In this document: piece by piece, positions 24,945 to 34,028 of the stretch
Position numbering within the stretch: the stretch's first letter is position 1
Layout: each line of letters begins with the position of its first letter
Assembly: GCA_010032545.1 (NCBI GenBank)
Contig: RGPT01000009.1
Span: 1 to 39,697, forward strand
Length of the DNA stretch: 39,697 bases
Source: Alphaproteobacteria bacterium
GTDB lineage: Bacteria > Pseudomonadota > Alphaproteobacteria > Reyranellales > Reyranellaceae
Direction of reading: 5' to 3'
Position numbers and translations under genes: made by a program
The notes under the pieces: generated by a model
What the model was told of the DNA's origin: nothing
Databases searched by the model: none
What the model saw: the letters and a program-made list of their open reading frames with translations, nothing else

Positions 24945-25688
24945 ATGGAAGCAGAACTGTTCAAGGGCCGAACGGCGATCGTGACCGGCGGTGCGCGTGG
25001 AATTGGCCTTGCCTGTGCAGCCAAGATCACGGCCGGCGGCGGACGCGTCGCCCTCTGGGACCGTGACCTCGCGCGCGCCGAACAGTCGGCGGCCGCCTTG
25101 AAGGGCGCCATCGCCGTTTCAGCCGATGTGACCAGCGAAACGTCGGTCGCTGAGGCGCTCGCCGCCACGGAAAAGCGGCTGGCGCCCCCCGACATCCTGG
25201 TGGCAAGCGCCGGCATCACCGGCCCCAACACGACGGTTGCAACCTACCCCGTCGATGCCTGGCGGCAGGTGATCGACATCAACCTCACCGGCGTATTCCT
25301 CTGCAATCGCGCCGTGGCCGGCGGCATGACCAAGCGCGGCTGGGGCCGGATCGTCAACATTGCTTCGGTCGCGGGCAAGGAGGGCAACCCCAATGCGTCG
25401 GCCTATTCGGCGTCCAAGGCCGGTGTCATCGGCCTCACCAAGTCGCTCGGCAAGGAACTTGCCACGACAGGTGTGCTGGTGAACTGCGTGGCACCTGCGG
25501 TGGTGAAGACGGAGTTGTTCAGCCAGATGACCGAGCAGCACATCCAGTACATGCTGTCGAAGATTCCGATGAACCGTTTCGGAGAGGTCGACGAAGTGGC
25601 CGAGATGGTGGCGTGGCTGGCATCGAGCAATTGCACATTCGCGACCGGCGCCACTTTCGACCTTTCCGGCGGACGGGCAACATACTAG
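24945..25688 (+). CDS. SDR-family oxidoreductase
   Basis: 247 residues. TGGARGIG at 15-22 for the nucleotide, D42 (ALWDRD) after the second strand favouring NAD+, SAGIT, the catalytic Ser in VNIASVAG, and YSASK as the YxxxK motif. The C-terminus FDLSGGRATY is usual for FabG-like sugar or hydroxyacyl dehydrogenases. GGGAGG lies 5 nt upstream of the ATG. It precedes an amidase by 12 bp, so the two are likely co-transcribed. The substrate is not predictable from sequence. Confidence 0.88.
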   Translation: MEAELFKGRTAIVTGGARGIGLACAAKITAGGGRVALWDRDLARAEQSAAALKGAIAVSADVTSETSVAEALAATEKRLAPPDILVASAGITGPNTTVATYPVDAWRQVIDINLTGVFLCNRAVAGGMTKRGWGRIVNIASVAGKEGNPNASAYSASKAGVIGLTKSLGKELATTGVLVNCVAPAVVKTELFSQMTEQHIQYMLSKIPMNRFGEVDEVAEMVAWLASSNCTFATGATFDLSGGRATY

Positions 25689-25700
25689 GGGCACTCCGAC

Positions 25701-27107
25701 ATGAGCTTGCACACCTTCACCCTGACCGAACTCGCGGCCGGCCTCGCCGCAAAGAAGTTTTCGTCGCGCGAGATCGTCGATGCCCTGCTCGGCCGGATCG
25801 CCAAGGCCAATGGCAAGCTCCATGCCTTCACCGAGGTCTACGCCGATGCCGCGAAGGCCATGGCCGACGGCGCGGACCGAGCGCGTGTGGCGGGTTTCCC
25901 CCTGCCGCCGCTGCATGGCCTGCCGGTTGCCTACAAGGACCTCTGCGACATCGCCGGCAAAGTCGGCACCGGCGGGTCGAAGATGTTCGAAACGCGGGTC
26001 GCCACCGAGACATCGAACACCGTGGAACGACTCACCGCCGCCGGCATGATTCCGCTCGGCAAGCTGCACATGGTCGAGTTCGCCTTCGGCGGCTGGGGCA
26101 CCAACCCCCTGATGGGCGCACCGTGGAATCCCTGGGACCTGGCAACCCAGCGCGTGCCCGGTGGCTCCTCGAGCGGCACCGGCGTCGCAGTTGCCGCACG
26201 TCTGGCACCGGCCGGCATCGGCAGCGACACCGGCGGTTCCGTGCGCATTCCCGCGGCCTTCAATGGGCTGGTCGGTCTGAAAGTCACGTTCGGGCGTATC
26301 GGACTCTCCGGCACCATCATGTTGAGTTGGAGCCTCGATTCGATCGGCCCGATGGCGCGCTCGGTCGAAGATTGCGCGCTGATGCTGAACGCGCTTGCCG
26401 CGCCCGACCCGCGCGATCCGACGACGCTCGGCCAGCCGCTGGAAGACTTCACGCTTGCGGCGCGGCCGGGATCGATCGAGGGAATGCGCATTGCCGTTCC
26501 CGAGACCCGGCAACTGCCGAACTTCATGCATGCCGACGTCACCAAGGCCTGGCAGGCGGCGGCGCTGACGTTCGAGAGCCTGGGCGCCATCGTCGAAGCC
26601 GTCCGGCTTCCCGACTGGTACTTCGATCTGTCGAGGCCCGCCGGAACGATCATCTCGTCGGAAGCCTATTCGCTCCACCGCGACTACATCGAGGACATGG
26701 GCAAGCCGATCGGACCGGGCGTGCGGGCGCGCGCCCAGGCGGCGAAGTTGCTGCTGCCTGGTGCCTACGCCGAAGAGGTGCGCGCGATGGGCGAGCGCCG
26801 GCGGATCTTTGCCGACTGGTTCAGGCCCTACGATGCGATCGTCATGCCGACCATGGCGGTACCAGCCATTCCTCTCGCCGAAGTCGACGAGAACTCTCCG
26901 CTGCCGGGATACCTCACGCGGCCGGCGAATTATCTCGGCCTCTGCAGCCTCGCCATGCCTTCAGGTGAATCGGGCGGCCTGCCTATCGGCATCCAGATCG
27001 TCGGCAAGCCGTTTGCCGAGGGCGATGTGCTGCGCCTGGGCAAGGCCTTCCAGGATGCGACCGACTTCCACCGTCGCGCGCCAGACCTGTCGGCGCTCGG
27101 CCTCTAG
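25701..27107 (+). CDS. Amidase signature family hydrolase
   Basis: 468 residues. The Ser-cisSer-Lys triad is visible: K79 in VAYKDL, the GGSSSG loop at 154-159 and nucleophile S180 in GSDTGGSVRIPA. The enzyme cleaves a C-N amide bond in the cytoplasm; homologues act on simple amides, mandelamide or amidated tRNAs, but absence of gatC/gatB and the overall pattern argue against GatA. It probably forms a catabolic pair with the SDR gene 12 bp upstream. The stop is 39 bp from the convergent GFA gene. Confidence 0.9.
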   Translation: MSLHTFTLTELAAGLAAKKFSSREIVDALLGRIAKANGKLHAFTEVYADAAKAMADGADRARVAGFPLPPLHGLPVAYKDLCDIAGKVGTGGSKMFETRVATETSNTVERLTAAGMIPLGKLHMVEFAFGGWGTNPLMGAPWNPWDLATQRVPGGSSSGTGVAVAARLAPAGIGSDTGGSVRIPAAFNGLVGLKVTFGRIGLSGTIMLSWSLDSIGPMARSVEDCALMLNALAAPDPRDPTTLGQPLEDFTLAARPGSIEGMRIAVPETRQLPNFMHADVTKAWQAAALTFESLGAIVEAVRLPDWYFDLSRPAGTIISSEAYSLHRDYIEDMGKPIGPGVRARAQAAKLLLPGAYAEEVRAMGERRRIFADWFRPYDAIVMPTMAVPAIPLAEVDENSPLPGYLTRPANYLGLCSLAMPSGESGGLPIGIQIVGKPFAEGDVLRLGKAFQDATDFHRRAPDLSALGL

Positions 27108-27146
27108 CGGCTGAGTGGTCGAGAACCCAATGCGGCCAGGCGACAG

Positions 27147-27551
27147 CTACGCCTGCTGCGGGTAGCGGTCGAACGTGGGCAGTTCATGGGCGTGCTCCAT
27201 CCAGCGAAGACGCTCGGCCACCTGGATGTGTACCCGGGCGGGCACCGCTTCCGGGTCGTCGTAGGTTGCACTCTGGATGTCGACGATGCCGGGCAACACG
27301 ACGGCATTGGTGAAGAAAAGGCCGGTGCCGCAATCGCCGCAAAAGTGCCGTCGACCGTCGGTCGAGGACTCATAGATCCTGGGCTGGCCTTTCGTCACTG
27401 TGAGCGCCGCGGCGGGGTACATGGTCCAACCGACCATTGGCGCGCCGGCATGGCGCCGGCAGTCTGTGCAATGGCACAGCGCATGGGTGATCGCCTCGCC
27501 CTCGACCTTGCAGCGAATCTTGCCGCAGTGGCAGCCGCCGGTGATGGTCAT
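27147..27551 (-). CDS. GFA-family zinc protein (glutathione-dependent formaldehyde-activating-like)
   Basis: 134 residues with the full Zn-binding cysteine set of the CENP-V/GFA fold: C7-H-C9 and IRC (GGCHCGKIRC), CHCTDCRRH, and FCGDCGTGLF. The founding member, Gfa, was linked to S-hydroxymethylglutathione formation, but most family members are of unknown function. GGAGG lies 6 nt before the ATG. It is the last gene of a minus-strand series after methylisocitrate lyase (43-bp gap). Confidence 0.87.
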   Translation of the reverse strand: MTITGGCHCGKIRCKVEGEAITHALCHCTDCRRHAGAPMVGWTMYPAAALTVTKGQPRIYESSTDGRRHFCGDCGTGLFFTNAVVLPGIVDIQSATYDDPEAVPARVHIQVAERLRWMEHAHELPTFDRYPQQA

Positions 27552-27594
27552 GCCGGACCTCCGTGAGTTGAACTGCTGCGGATCGACCCCGCTC

Positions 27595-28515
27595 CTAACG
27601 CTGCGGCATGCCCTGCGGCACGACCGTTTTCACGAGCGAGGCGTCCAGCGCCTCGTACTCATGATAACCGATCGTGTCGTAGAGTTCCTGGCGGGTCTGC
27701 ATCTGGTCGATCACGGTCTGCGTGCCGCCGTCGCGCTTGATGGCCGCGAACACCCTCGCCTGAGCCTTGTTCGCCGCGCGTAGAGCCGACACCGGCCAGA
27801 TCACCATGCGATAACCCATGGCCTCGAACTCGCTCGCGGTGAAGAAGGGCGTGCGGCCGAATTCCGTCATGTTCGCCAGAAGCCTCACGTCCGGCAGCGC
27901 CTTGGCGAAGGCGCGGAACATCTCGGCGTTGGTCAAGGCCTCGGGGAAGATCGCGTCGGCACCGGCCTCGAGATAGAGCCTCGCCCGCGCCACGGCACTG
28001 TCGAGACCTTCGCTGGCCGCAGCGTCGGTGCGCGCGATGATCACGAGGTCGCGACGGGCCTTGGCGGCGGCCGCGACCTTGGCCGCCATATCTCGCGGGT
28101 CGGCCAGCTTCTTGTTGTTAAGGTGGCCGCACTTCTTGGGAAGGATCTGGTCCTCGATATGCACCGCGGCCGCGCCTGCCTCCTCGAAGGCGCGGACCAT
28201 GTGCATGACATTCAGCGCCTCGCCGTACCCCGTGTCGCCATCGACCAGCACCGGCAGGCCGGACGCCCGGGCCACCTGACGAATGAAGAAGCAGACCTCG
28301 TCGATTGTGATCACGCCCAGGTCCGGCAGGCCCATCGACGACGACATGGCGGCACCCGAAAGGTAGAGCGCCTCGAAGCCCGCAGCGCGCGCCTGCAGGG
28401 CCGCGATGCCATTGTGGGCCCCCGGCATCTGCACAATGCCTGGCTGTTCCAACAGGCTGCGGAACCGCATGCCGGCCGGCTTGGCGGGCAGGTCCGACGC
28501 GACGAGATAGGGCAT
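27595..28515 (-). CDS. prpB: 2-methylisocitrate lyase-like protein (ICL/PEPM family)
   Basis: 306 residues. The diagnostic catalytic loop KKCGH is at 127-131 (LPKKCGHLNNKKL), and metal-binding DGDTGYG is at 92-98, as in PrpB. It would split 2-methylisocitrate into pyruvate and succinate in propionate catabolism. However prpC and prpD are not adjacent, so another carboxyphosphonoenolpyruvate/isocitrate-lyase-family activity (for example oxaloacetate decarboxylase-like or dimethylmalate lyase-like) is possible. Start at 28515 (MPYLVASDLPAKPAGMRFR) with GGAGG 5 nt upstream; longer open frame upstream overlaps the EamA gene and is rejected. Confidence 0.83.
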   Translation of the reverse strand: MPYLVASDLPAKPAGMRFRSLLEQPGIVQMPGAHNGIAALQARAAGFEALYLSGAAMSSSMGLPDLGVITIDEVCFFIRQVARASGLPVLVDGDTGYGEALNVMHMVRAFEEAGAAAVHIEDQILPKKCGHLNNKKLADPRDMAAKVAAAAKARRDLVIIARTDAAASEGLDSAVARARLYLEAGADAIFPEALTNAEMFRAFAKALPDVRLLANMTEFGRTPFFTASEFEAMGYRMVIWPVSALRAANKAQARVFAAIKRDGGTQTVIDQMQTRQELYDTIGYHEYEALDASLVKTVVPQGMPQR

Positions 28516-28535
28516 GGCATCCTCCGTGGAGCTGA

Positions 28536-29429
28536 TCAGTCGGCGGCGGCCCGGCGCCGGCCCTGCCAACCTACGGCAAGGCCCGCGCTGACGATGATCG
28601 CGGCGCCGATCCAGGTATAGAGATCGGGCACCTCGGCGAAGAAAAGGTAGCCGACAATGACCGAACCGATGATCTGGGTGTAGTTGAAGGGGGCCACGAA
28701 GTTGGCCGAGGCGTAGGTCATGGCCTTGGCCACGCAGTAGTGACCGAGCCCACCGAACGCGCCGAGGCTCGCCAGCATCAGGCCGTCGCGCCAGTTGTCG
28801 GGCGTGCGCCAGTTGAACGGCGCGAAGAACGACATGACGATCGTACCAAGCAGCGCGCTGTAGAAGACCGACGTGGCCGGGTCGTCGAGGCCGGCAACCC
28901 GGCGCGTCAGTATCTGATAGATGGCATAGCAGGTGGCGCTGCCCAGGATCATCACCGAGGCCCACTGAAACACGTCGCTGCCGGGCCGGATCACGACCAT
29001 CACCCCGGCGAATCCGGTCGTCACGGCAAGCAGTCGCGACAGCGTTATGCGCTCGCCCAGCAGCGGCCAGGCCAGCAGCACCACAACCAACGGCGCTGTG
29101 AATGACACGGCGGCGGCGCTGGCGATGGGCACGAACTTGATCGCACTGAAGAACAGGAAGGTCGACGTGAGAAGCATGATCGAGCGGCCGAACTGCGCTC
29201 CGAACTGCCGCGTCCTGAACAGCCGCATGCCCATGTGAGGCCCGAACAGCAGGGCAACGAACAGCAGGTGCGAGGCGGTACGGGCCCAGACGATCTGATG
29301 CGAGTGGTAGCCTTCGCTCAGCAGCTTAACCAGCCCGTTCATGACGGGAAACAGAGCGCAGGCGCTGCACATGAAGAATACGCCGAGCAGCGGACGATAA
29401 GTGCGGCTCGGCCGGGCGGCGTCTGTCAT
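28536..29429 (-). CDS. EamA/DMT-family permease
   Basis: 297 residues with ten predicted membrane segments arranged as two EamA repeats; the first contains VWARTASHLLFVALLF and PIASAAAVSFTAPLVVVLLAWPLLGERI, the typical end of repeat one, and the second contains ANFVAPFNYTQIIGSVIVGYLFFAEVPD. It is an inner-membrane drug/metabolite exporter of unknown substrate. It lies 20 bp upstream of prpB on the same strand and 90 bp after the nickel-permease gene. Confidence 0.9.
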   Translation of the reverse strand: MTDAARPSRTYRPLLGVFFMCSACALFPVMNGLVKLLSEGYHSHQIVWARTASHLLFVALLFGPHMGMRLFRTRQFGAQFGRSIMLLTSTFLFFSAIKFVPIASAAAVSFTAPLVVVLLAWPLLGERITLSRLLAVTTGFAGVMVVIRPGSDVFQWASVMILGSATCYAIYQILTRRVAGLDDPATSVFYSALLGTIVMSFFAPFNWRTPDNWRDGLMLASLGAFGGLGHYCVAKAMTYASANFVAPFNYTQIIGSVIVGYLFFAEVPDLYTWIGAAIIVSAGLAVGWQGRRRAAAD

Positions 29430-29519
29430 CGGGCGTTCATCTTTCCTTGCCCGCTACAGTGTCCCCTCGCACGACGCCGATCAACGCGCCGTCGCGCGGG
29501 TCGCGAAGCGCCGTCTCAC

Positions 29520-30446
29520 TCAGCGGAAGAAACGCTCGAGTGCGCCCAGCAAAAGTGTTCCCGCCGTCGCGATCACGATCAAGGAAGCGGTGATGGAAGT
29601 GAAGCGGCCGATTTCCTGTGAGCGCCCGTCGCCGATAATCAAGCGGTGAGCCGCCATCGACGCCATGCCGATGGCGGCCAGCGTGATGGCCATGCCGAGG
29701 GCGATGGCAACGACGCCGATGACCCCGGCCCACAGCACGTCCAACGCGACGGACAGCAGGATCACCACCAGGGCGCCGGCGCAGGGCGCGATGCCGGCCG
29801 CCGTCAGAAGCAGCCATCCCGCGATCGTCCGCTGTGGCGGCGTATGTCCGTGGTGATGTTCATGGTGATGTTCGTGATCGTGGAGGTGGTGGTGGTGGTG
29901 GTCATGTCCATGAGCATGCTCGTGGAGGCGCCCGGTGATGCCCGCCCACAATCGCCAGAATCCCACCAGCAGGATGAGGACGTAGGAGACGATCTCGACG
30001 TTTCGAACCTCGCGCAAGGCGCCGAGCAGGCCGACAGCGTAGAACATCTTCAAGATGCCAGCGAGCAGCAGGGCCGCCAACGTATGGGTAAAGGCAATCC
30101 AGGCGCCGGCGAAGATGCCCTCGATCCAGGCCCTGGGCTTGGTGCTGTCGAGAAAGTAGGCAACGACAACCGCCTTGCCGTGACCTGGGCCCAGCGTATG
30201 CGCCACGCCATAGCCGAAGCACACGGCCGTGAGCGTCCACAGCGCCAGCGAACCCGAGCCGGACTGGATATCGCGCAATGCCGTGGACAGGGACTGCTGG
30301 ATCTGCCGCTGATAGTCGGCGCTGTAGCGTGCGAGCTCGGCGACGCCGTCGCTGAAGACCAACGCCCCGATCAGCGCCAGCAGCAGCAGCAGGCCGACCC
30401 AGAGGAACGGCGAGCGAAGGACGGCGGACCTCACGGCAGCTGGCAT
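29520..30446 (-). CDS. NiCoT/RcnA-like nickel-cobalt permease with histidine-rich loop
   Basis: 308 residues from 30446 (MPAAVRSAVLRSPFLWVG). Several membrane helices are clear; HTLGPGHGKAV (83-93) matches the metal-selectivity motif of this permease class, and a cytosolic or periplasmic loop at 175-201 is almost all His, Asp and Glu (HEHAHGHDHHHHHLHDHEH). Such loops bind Ni2+, Co2+ or Zn2+. Whether it imports or exports is not decided by sequence; the His-rich loop resembles RcnA exporters and HoxN/HupE-like importers. The start overlaps the DUF1007 gene by 16 bp, and DUF1007 next to nickel permeases is a recurring pairing. Confidence 0.87.
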   Translation of the reverse strand: MPAAVRSAVLRSPFLWVGLLLLLALIGALVFSDGVAELARYSADYQRQIQQSLSTALRDIQSGSGSLALWTLTAVCFGYGVAHTLGPGHGKAVVVAYFLDSTKPRAWIEGIFAGAWIAFTHTLAALLLAGILKMFYAVGLLGALREVRNVEIVSYVLILLVGFWRLWAGITGRLHEHAHGHDHHHHHLHDHEHHHEHHHGHTPPQRTIAGWLLLTAAGIAPCAGALVVILLSVALDVLWAGVIGVVAIALGMAITLAAIGMASMAAHRLIIGDGRSQEIGRFTSITASLIVIATAGTLLLGALERFFR

Positions 30447-31105
30447 GTGACGATATCCGCGAAGACGGGGTAGCCACGCACGAACTCGGTCTTGTGCGCG
30501 GGATTCTTCGACAAGGTGCAGCCCGCCGGAATCGATGCCTTGTCGATCTCGAGCCGCATGAAATCCTCCGGATCGTAGGTTACGATCGAAAACATCTTGG
30601 TCGGTTCGGGCAACGCGAACCGCATGACATAAACCAGGTTGCGCGGACCTTTCTTGCGCGGCGGGTCGGGCTGCGTCGCCCTCTTGTTGGCGGGCATCGG
30701 CATGTCGGCATTGTCGCCGGCCGAACGATCCCATTCGGGCGGAATGAAGCTCGCCGGATCGTCGATCCGGGCAGAGAAGGCAGGCCGTTGGGGCGGGCGG
30801 AAGTCCTTGCTGCCGGTGTTAAGCCAGGTCAGGTATCCGTACTTCTTCAATTCAGGCATCATTTCGTCGGCAAGAACCTTCGTCTCCTTCGCCGAGAATT
30901 TGCCATCCTTGTTTTCGTCGATCAGGGGAATCTCGATCTCGCTTGAAAACGGATCGAATCGCCATTCGATCTCGACATGAGTGTACTTGCCATCCTTCGC
31001 AACGACCCGGACCACCTCCTGGATCCAGATGTGCGGATGAGCCTGGGCGGCAGCCGAAACAAGCAGGCCGGCGATGGCGACGAGCACTGCACGGGCAGTC
31101 CTCAT
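30431..31105 (-). CDS. DUF1007 periplasmic protein with EF-hand-like loop
   Basis: 224 residues. Residues 1-22 form a signal peptide (MRTARAVLVAIAGLL... AQA), and the mature protein begins HPHIWIQ, the DUF1007 hallmark and a potential amino-terminal metal-binding site. A canonical 12-residue EF-hand loop is at 63-74 (DENKDGKFSAKE). Located in the periplasm, it probably assists the nickel/cobalt permease encoded immediately downstream (16-bp overlap). It overlaps the upstream thioesterase gene by 4 bp. Confidence 0.87.
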   Translation of the reverse strand: MRTARAVLVAIAGLLVSAAAQAHPHIWIQEVVRVVAKDGKYTHVEIEWRFDPFSSEIEIPLIDENKDGKFSAKETKVLADEMMPELKKYGYLTWLNTGSKDFRPPQRPAFSARIDDPASFIPPEWDRSAGDNADMPMPANKRATQPDPPRKKGPRNLVYVMRFALPEPTKMFSIVTYDPEDFMRLEIDKASIPAGCTLSKNPAHKTEFVRGYPVFADIVTCQLP

Positions 31106-31491
31106 GTCCCGTTTTCCTGCGCGGGCACCTGTCGCGGCTTGCCCTCATCGTCGATGGCCACGAAAACGAAGGTGCCGTGGGTGACGCGCAGGTCCGTTGC
31201 CTCGTGGCGGCGATGCACGACCGTCTCCAGGGAGATGGTGATCGAGGTCCGGCCGACCTTCACGACTTCCCCATAAATGGACACCATATCTCCCACCTTG
31301 ATCGGCTGGACGAAAGTCATGGCCGTGATCGCCACGGTCGCCACCCTGCCCTTGGCCACCCGCGCGGCCAGCGAGCCGCCCGCGATATCCATCTGGGACA
31401 GCACCCAGCCGCCGAAAATGTCGCCGTTCCCGTTCATATCGGCAGGCTGCGGCACGGTCCTTACGATCGGATCGCGGCGACTTTCAGACAT
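31102..31491 (-). CDS. Hotdog-fold acyl-CoA thioesterase (YciA-like)
   Basis: 129 residues. The N-x-x-G-D-I-F-G-G-W motif (22-30) and D35 (MDIAGG) match the hotdog active site of YciA/BFIT-type thioesterases; ITAMTFVQPIKVGD and RTSITISLETVVHRR are the later strands. It hydrolyses acyl-CoA thioesters in the cytoplasm. First gene of the minus-strand series leading to DUF1007 and nickel permease, divergent from parE with 107 bp between start codons. Confidence 0.88.
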   Translation of the reverse strand: MSESRRDPIVRTVPQPADMNGNGDIFGGWVLSQMDIAGGSLAARVAKGRVATVAITAMTFVQPIKVGDMVSIYGEVVKVGRTSITISLETVVHRRHEATDLRVTHGTFVFVAIDDEGKPRQVPAQENGT

Positions 31492-31598
31492 CGATTCCCC
31501 ACCGGATATGGTTGATTTCGGCCAATTTTGCTACCATACCCATGCCCAACCGGCCAGCAAGCGATCCCCTCACGCGGCCGGCAACAAAAGAAGCAACC

Positions 31599-33472
31599 AT
31601 GGCCAAGAACGGCGATCTGTTCGATCGGTCGGGAGGCGGCAAGCGTGCGGCCGCCACCAAAGACACCTCCTATACCGCCCGCGACATCGAGGTCCTGGAG
31701 GGGCTAGAACCCGTTCGGAAACGCCCCGGCATGTACGTCGGCGGCACCGACGAGCGGGCCTTGCATCATCTCGTGGCCGAGGTGCTGGACAACGCCATGG
31801 ACGAGGCTGTGGCGGGTCACGCCGACACGATCCATCTGGAAATGCTGGGGGGCAATCGCGTGCTGGTGCGCGACAACGGCCGCGGCATTCCCGTCGATCC
31901 CCACCCCAAGTTCAAGAACAAGTCGGCGCTGGAGGTCATCCTCACGACCCTGCACTCCGGTGGCAAGTTCAACGGCAAGGTCTACGCCACGTCCGGCGGC
32001 CTGCATGGCGTTGGCGTCTCGGTCGTCAATGCGCTGTCGGACGAACTGATCGTGGAGGTCGCCCGCGACCGCCAATCCTGGACCCAGACTTTCTCGCGCG
32101 GCAAGCCGACCTCAAAGCTCAAGTCGACGGGCCCCGCCCCCAATCGCCGCGGCACGACCGTCACGTTCCATCCTGACCAGGAGATCTTCGGCAAGCAGCT
32201 CTTCGTCGCCGAGCGTCTCTATCGCATGGCGCGGTCCAAGGCCTATCTGTTCCGCGGCGTCGAGATCCGCTGGCGGTGCGAGCCGTCGCTGCTGCCCAAG
32301 GGCAGCACGGTCCCCGCCGAGGGTGGCCGACGGACGAGGAAGGCTTCGTCCGCTCCTATTGCAACACCGTGCCGACCGCCGAAGGTGGCACGCACGAGTC
32401 GGGCTTCCGCAGTGCGTTGCTGCGCGGCCTCAAGCGCTATGCCGACCTCACCGGTAATCGCAAGGGCTCGGTCATCACCGCCGAGGACGTGATCGAGGGC
32501 GCCGCCGGACTGGTATCCGTCTTCATCGAGCAGCCGCAGTTCCAGGGGCAGACGAAGGAAAAACTTGTCAGCGTCGAGGCGACCAAGCTGGTCGAGACCA
32601 TCGTTGGCGACAATTTCGAGCATTGGCTGACGGGCGACAAGGAAGTGGGCAATGTCCTGCTGGAACATGTTGTCGCCAAGGCCGAGGAGCGACTCCGCCG
32701 CAAGCAGGACCGCGAGCAACAGCGCAAGACCGCGACCCGCAAGCTGCGGCTTCCCGGGAAGCTCGCCGACTGCAGCAGCACAGCTTCGATTGGCACCGAG
32801 ATCTTCCTGGTCGAGGGCGATTCGGCCGGCGGTTCGGCCAAGGCCGCGCGCAACCGCGAGACCCAGGCGATCCTGCCGCTCCGTGGCAAGATCCTGAACG
32901 TGGCCAGTGCCAGCGCCGACAAGCTGCGCGAAAATCAGGAGATCCAGGATCTCATCCAGGCACTGGGCTGTGGCACCGGCGCCCACTACAGCGACGACAG
33001 GCTGCGCTACGAACGGGTCATCATCATGACCGACGCCGACGTCGACGGCGCTCACATCGCCTCGCTGCTGATGACCTTCTTTTACCGCGAGATGCCGAAG
33101 CTGATCGAGAGCGGCCATCTCTTCCTGGCGCAGCCGCCGCTGTTTCGCATGACCAAGGGCGGCCGGACCGAATATGCCCATGACGAGCAACAGAAGAACG
33201 AACTTCTGCGGACCGTGTTCGGCGGCAAGGCCGAGATGACGCGCTTCAAGGGCCTGGGTGAAATGCAATCGATGCATCTGCGCGAGACCACCATGGACCC
33301 GACCAAGCGCATCCTGCTCAAGGTCGACGTGCCAACCGCGGCAGACGTCGACGCCCGCCGCGAAGCCATGCGAACGGCGACCCTGGTCGAGGACTTGATG
33401 GGCCGGAAGCCGGAGAAGCGCTACGCTTTCATCCAGGAAAACGCCAAGTTTGCCCGCGACCTCGACGTCTGA
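31599..33472 (+). pseudogene. parE: DNA topoisomerase IV subunit B, interrupted by out-of-frame internal deletion
   Basis: ParE supplies the ATPase and TOPRIM parts of topoisomerase IV, which decatenates chromosomes. Start at 31599 (MAKNGDLFDRSGGG). The first frame has the GHKL ATPase motifs EVLDNAMDEAV, VRDNGRGIPVD and SGGLHGVGVSVVNALS, and runs through the GVEIRW ... GSTVPAE segment near 32322. There the reading frame changes and the protein resumes at WPTDEEGFVRSYCNTVPT, then continues with TOPRIM EGDSAGGSAKAARNRETQ, MTDADVDGAH and PLRGKILNV to the usual C-terminus. Alphaproteobacterial ParE has an FHFPGGL...-like block of roughly 40-50 residues between these points. The 1874 nt total implies loss of 3n+1 bases. 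As written it cannot be functional. Confidence 0.9.
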
Positions 33473-33578
33473 CCTGCTTACGGCGGCATGACAGCGGGTG
33501 CGCTACAATGTGAAGTGATGCGGCTACGATTTGTTCGTATCGTTCACGGACAGAAATGACGCGGAGGAGGACGTCCAC

Positions 33579-34028
33579 ATGCGTTACGCCAGGAGAATCG
33601 CCGCAGCGGTTGCTGCCGTACTCGCCGTCCCCGCCATCGCTTGGGCGGCGACCATCGGCGGCGTCTACTATGCACCTCAGTACGACTACACTGATTTCTG
33701 GACTGTCGCTGACAACAAGCCGTTCCAGGTGGTTATCGTCGGCAATCCTTTTCCAAATGTGCCGTTCGACACAGTTGCGCAGGCGCTGCTGCCGGCGATG
33801 CAGGCCGCCAAGCCGCGACCCAACCTGACCTTCACCTATGCCGATTTTCCGGAACGACCTCGCCCCTACTACCGGCTGGTTCTGGTGTTCGACTATGCGA
33901 ACGATCTTCGCGCCGACGCGGTCTGCGAGGGTAACCAGATGGCATGGCCGTCTGGTATTCCCTCGCCGACGTGGTTCTGTCCCGCCTCGACGCGGAGACG
34001 GCACACGCAATGGCGATTCGCGCCCTGA
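33579..34028 (+). CDS. Small exported protein of unknown function, C-terminus doubtful
   Basis: 149 residues as read. GGAGGAGG at 33563-33570 supports the start MRYARRIAAAVAAVLAV, a signal peptide ending near AIAWAA. The middle (LPAMQAAKPRPNLTFTYADFPERP; YYRLVLVFDYANDLRADAVCEG) looks like conserved coding sequence ending in a Cys. I do not recognise a named family. From about 33930 the frame enters pyrD and gives a basic tail that is a shadow of pyrD (85-bp same-strand overlap). The true C-terminus is probably missing, perhaps with the pyrD leader, at a join near 33930. Confidence 0.6.
   Translation: MRYARRIAAAVAAVLAVPAIAWAATIGGVYYAPQYDYTDFWTVADNKPFQVVIVGNPFPNVPFDTVAQALLPAMQAAKPRPNLTFTYADFPERPRPYYRLVLVFDYANDLRADAVCEGNQMAWPSGIPSPTWFCPASTRRRHTQWRFAP

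Noticed and set aside
25119-26678. 519-codon minus-strand frame opposite the SDR and amidase genes
   Set aside because: Spans two real genes and contains no recognisable motif.
29880-29925. Low-complexity GGTGGTGGTGGT run as a simple repeat or regulatory element
   Set aside because: It is the complementary strand of the His-rich loop codons of the nickel permease.
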